NCBI GenBank assembly: GCA_913058195.1
Contig: CAJXPP010000118.1
Span: 1 to 6,782 of the forward strand
Reading direction: 5' to 3'
Origin: an uncultured Gammaproteobacteria bacterium
Lineage (GTDB): Bacteria; Pseudomonadota; Gammaproteobacteria; Nitrosococcales; Methylophagaceae
Length of the DNA stretch: 6,782 bases
Shown here: positions 6,302-6,782 of the stretch, one piece after another
How positions within the stretch are numbered: position 1 is the first letter of the stretch
Layout: the number at the start of each line of letters is the position of its first letter
Position numbers and translations under genes: made by a program
The notes under the pieces: generated by a model
Told to the model about the DNA's origin: nothing
Seen by the model: only the letters and a program-made list of their open reading frames with translations
Database searches by the model: none

Positions 6302-6363
6302 TGGCATATAATTAATCTTAATTACCAATGACATCTTTTTCAATCACATAAATAGAATTGCTT

Positions 6364-6782
6364 ATGGCCTTACTTCAGATATTACATTTCCCCGATCCCA
6401 GGTTACGTAAAAAAGCCTCGCCTATCTCACAGGTAAGCGAACAAATTCGCCAGCTTGCTGATGATATGCTCGAAACAATGTATGACGCACCGGGAGTGGG
6501 TCTTGCAGCCATTCAGGTTAACGTTCAAAAACGTTTAATAGTTATTGACACTTCTGAAGACAAATCGAATCCTTTAGTCTTTATCAACCCTGAGATCATT
6601 GATCAACAAGGTCAGCGTGAACATGAAGAGGGCTGTTTGTCAGTACCTGAGGCCTATGAAGTAGTAACTCGATCAGATACCGTTACCGTCAAAGCGCTTA
6701 ATCGTGATGGCGAAGAATTTCAATTAGAAGCAGACGAGCTACTTGCTACCTGTATTCAACACGAGATTGATCACCTTAATGG
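6364..6782 (+). CDS. def: Peptide deformylase, 5' part (runs off the window)
   Basis: This metalloenzyme removes the formyl group from the N-terminal Met of new proteins at the ribosome. The window holds 139 full codons plus two bases of a likely total near 170. All three family motifs are present: GVGLAAIQ (44-51), EGCLS (89-93, with metal ligand Cys91) and HEIDH (133-137, ligands His133 and His137, catalytic Glu134). Numbering is one more than in the E. coli enzyme. The N-terminus MALLQILHFPDPRLRKKA matches the family, which supports the ATG at 6364 even though no strong Shine-Dalgarno precedes it. In related bacteria fmt and rsmB usually follow; the window ends too soon to see them. Confidence 0.97.
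   Translation, partial: MALLQILHFPDPRLRKKASPISQVSEQIRQLADDMLETMYDAPGVGLAAIQVNVQKRLIVIDTSEDKSNPLVFINPEIIDQQGQREHEEGCLSVPEAYEVVTRSDTVTVKALNRDGEEFQLEADELLATCIQHEIDHLN

Noticed and set aside
1..6782. CRISPR array, tRNA, insertion sequence, phage or defence system
   Set aside because: I saw no regular direct repeats with spacers, no cloverleaf with a 3' CCA pattern, no transposase or integrase motifs and no defence-type domains. All large frames are assigned to core genes.

Overview
The window comes from a Gram-negative gammaproteobacterium of moderate to low GC. The evidence is the conserved chromosomal block topA-smg-dprA-(LysM gene) divergent from def, a predicted outer-membrane lipoprotein, a periplasmic c-type cytochrome and a 157-codon smg. 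The genus cannot be fixed from the sequence. This is core housekeeping chromosome. I see no mobile element, tRNA or rRNA, CRISPR array or phage gene.

Layout, left to right. A small AT-rich lipoprotein gene of unknown function (77-571, +) converges on topA, and a bulged hairpin lies between the two stop codons. A four-gene block follows on the minus strand, transcribed right to left: a TsaP-type LysM protein, dprA, smg and topA. Gaps are 24, 19 and 62 bases, so the first three look like one operon; topA may also have its own promoter. A 218-base divergent intergenic region (5671-5888) separates this block from a plus-strand monoheme cytochrome c gene, which ends at a textbook Rho-independent terminator. 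The 5' part of def, encoding peptide deformylase, follows behind its own putative promoter and runs off the right edge.

Functionally, topA relaxes negative supercoils and def removes formyl groups from new proteins. dprA handles incoming single-stranded DNA, and the TsaP-type protein is related to the factor that ties the type IV pilus secretin to peptidoglycan. These two genes sit side by side, which is compatible with natural transformation but does not prove it. The cytochrome is probably a separate electron-transfer cargo gene placed between the LysM gene and def.

Two longest-frame starts look wrong. The LysM gene most likely starts at 5670 and smg at 3434; in both cases a good Shine-Dalgarno and family length or signal-peptide shape favour the internal ATG. 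I found no convincing new biological system. The least explained items are the orphan lipoprotein, the cytochrome's position and heme ligand, and the inverted repeats in the divergent promoter region.
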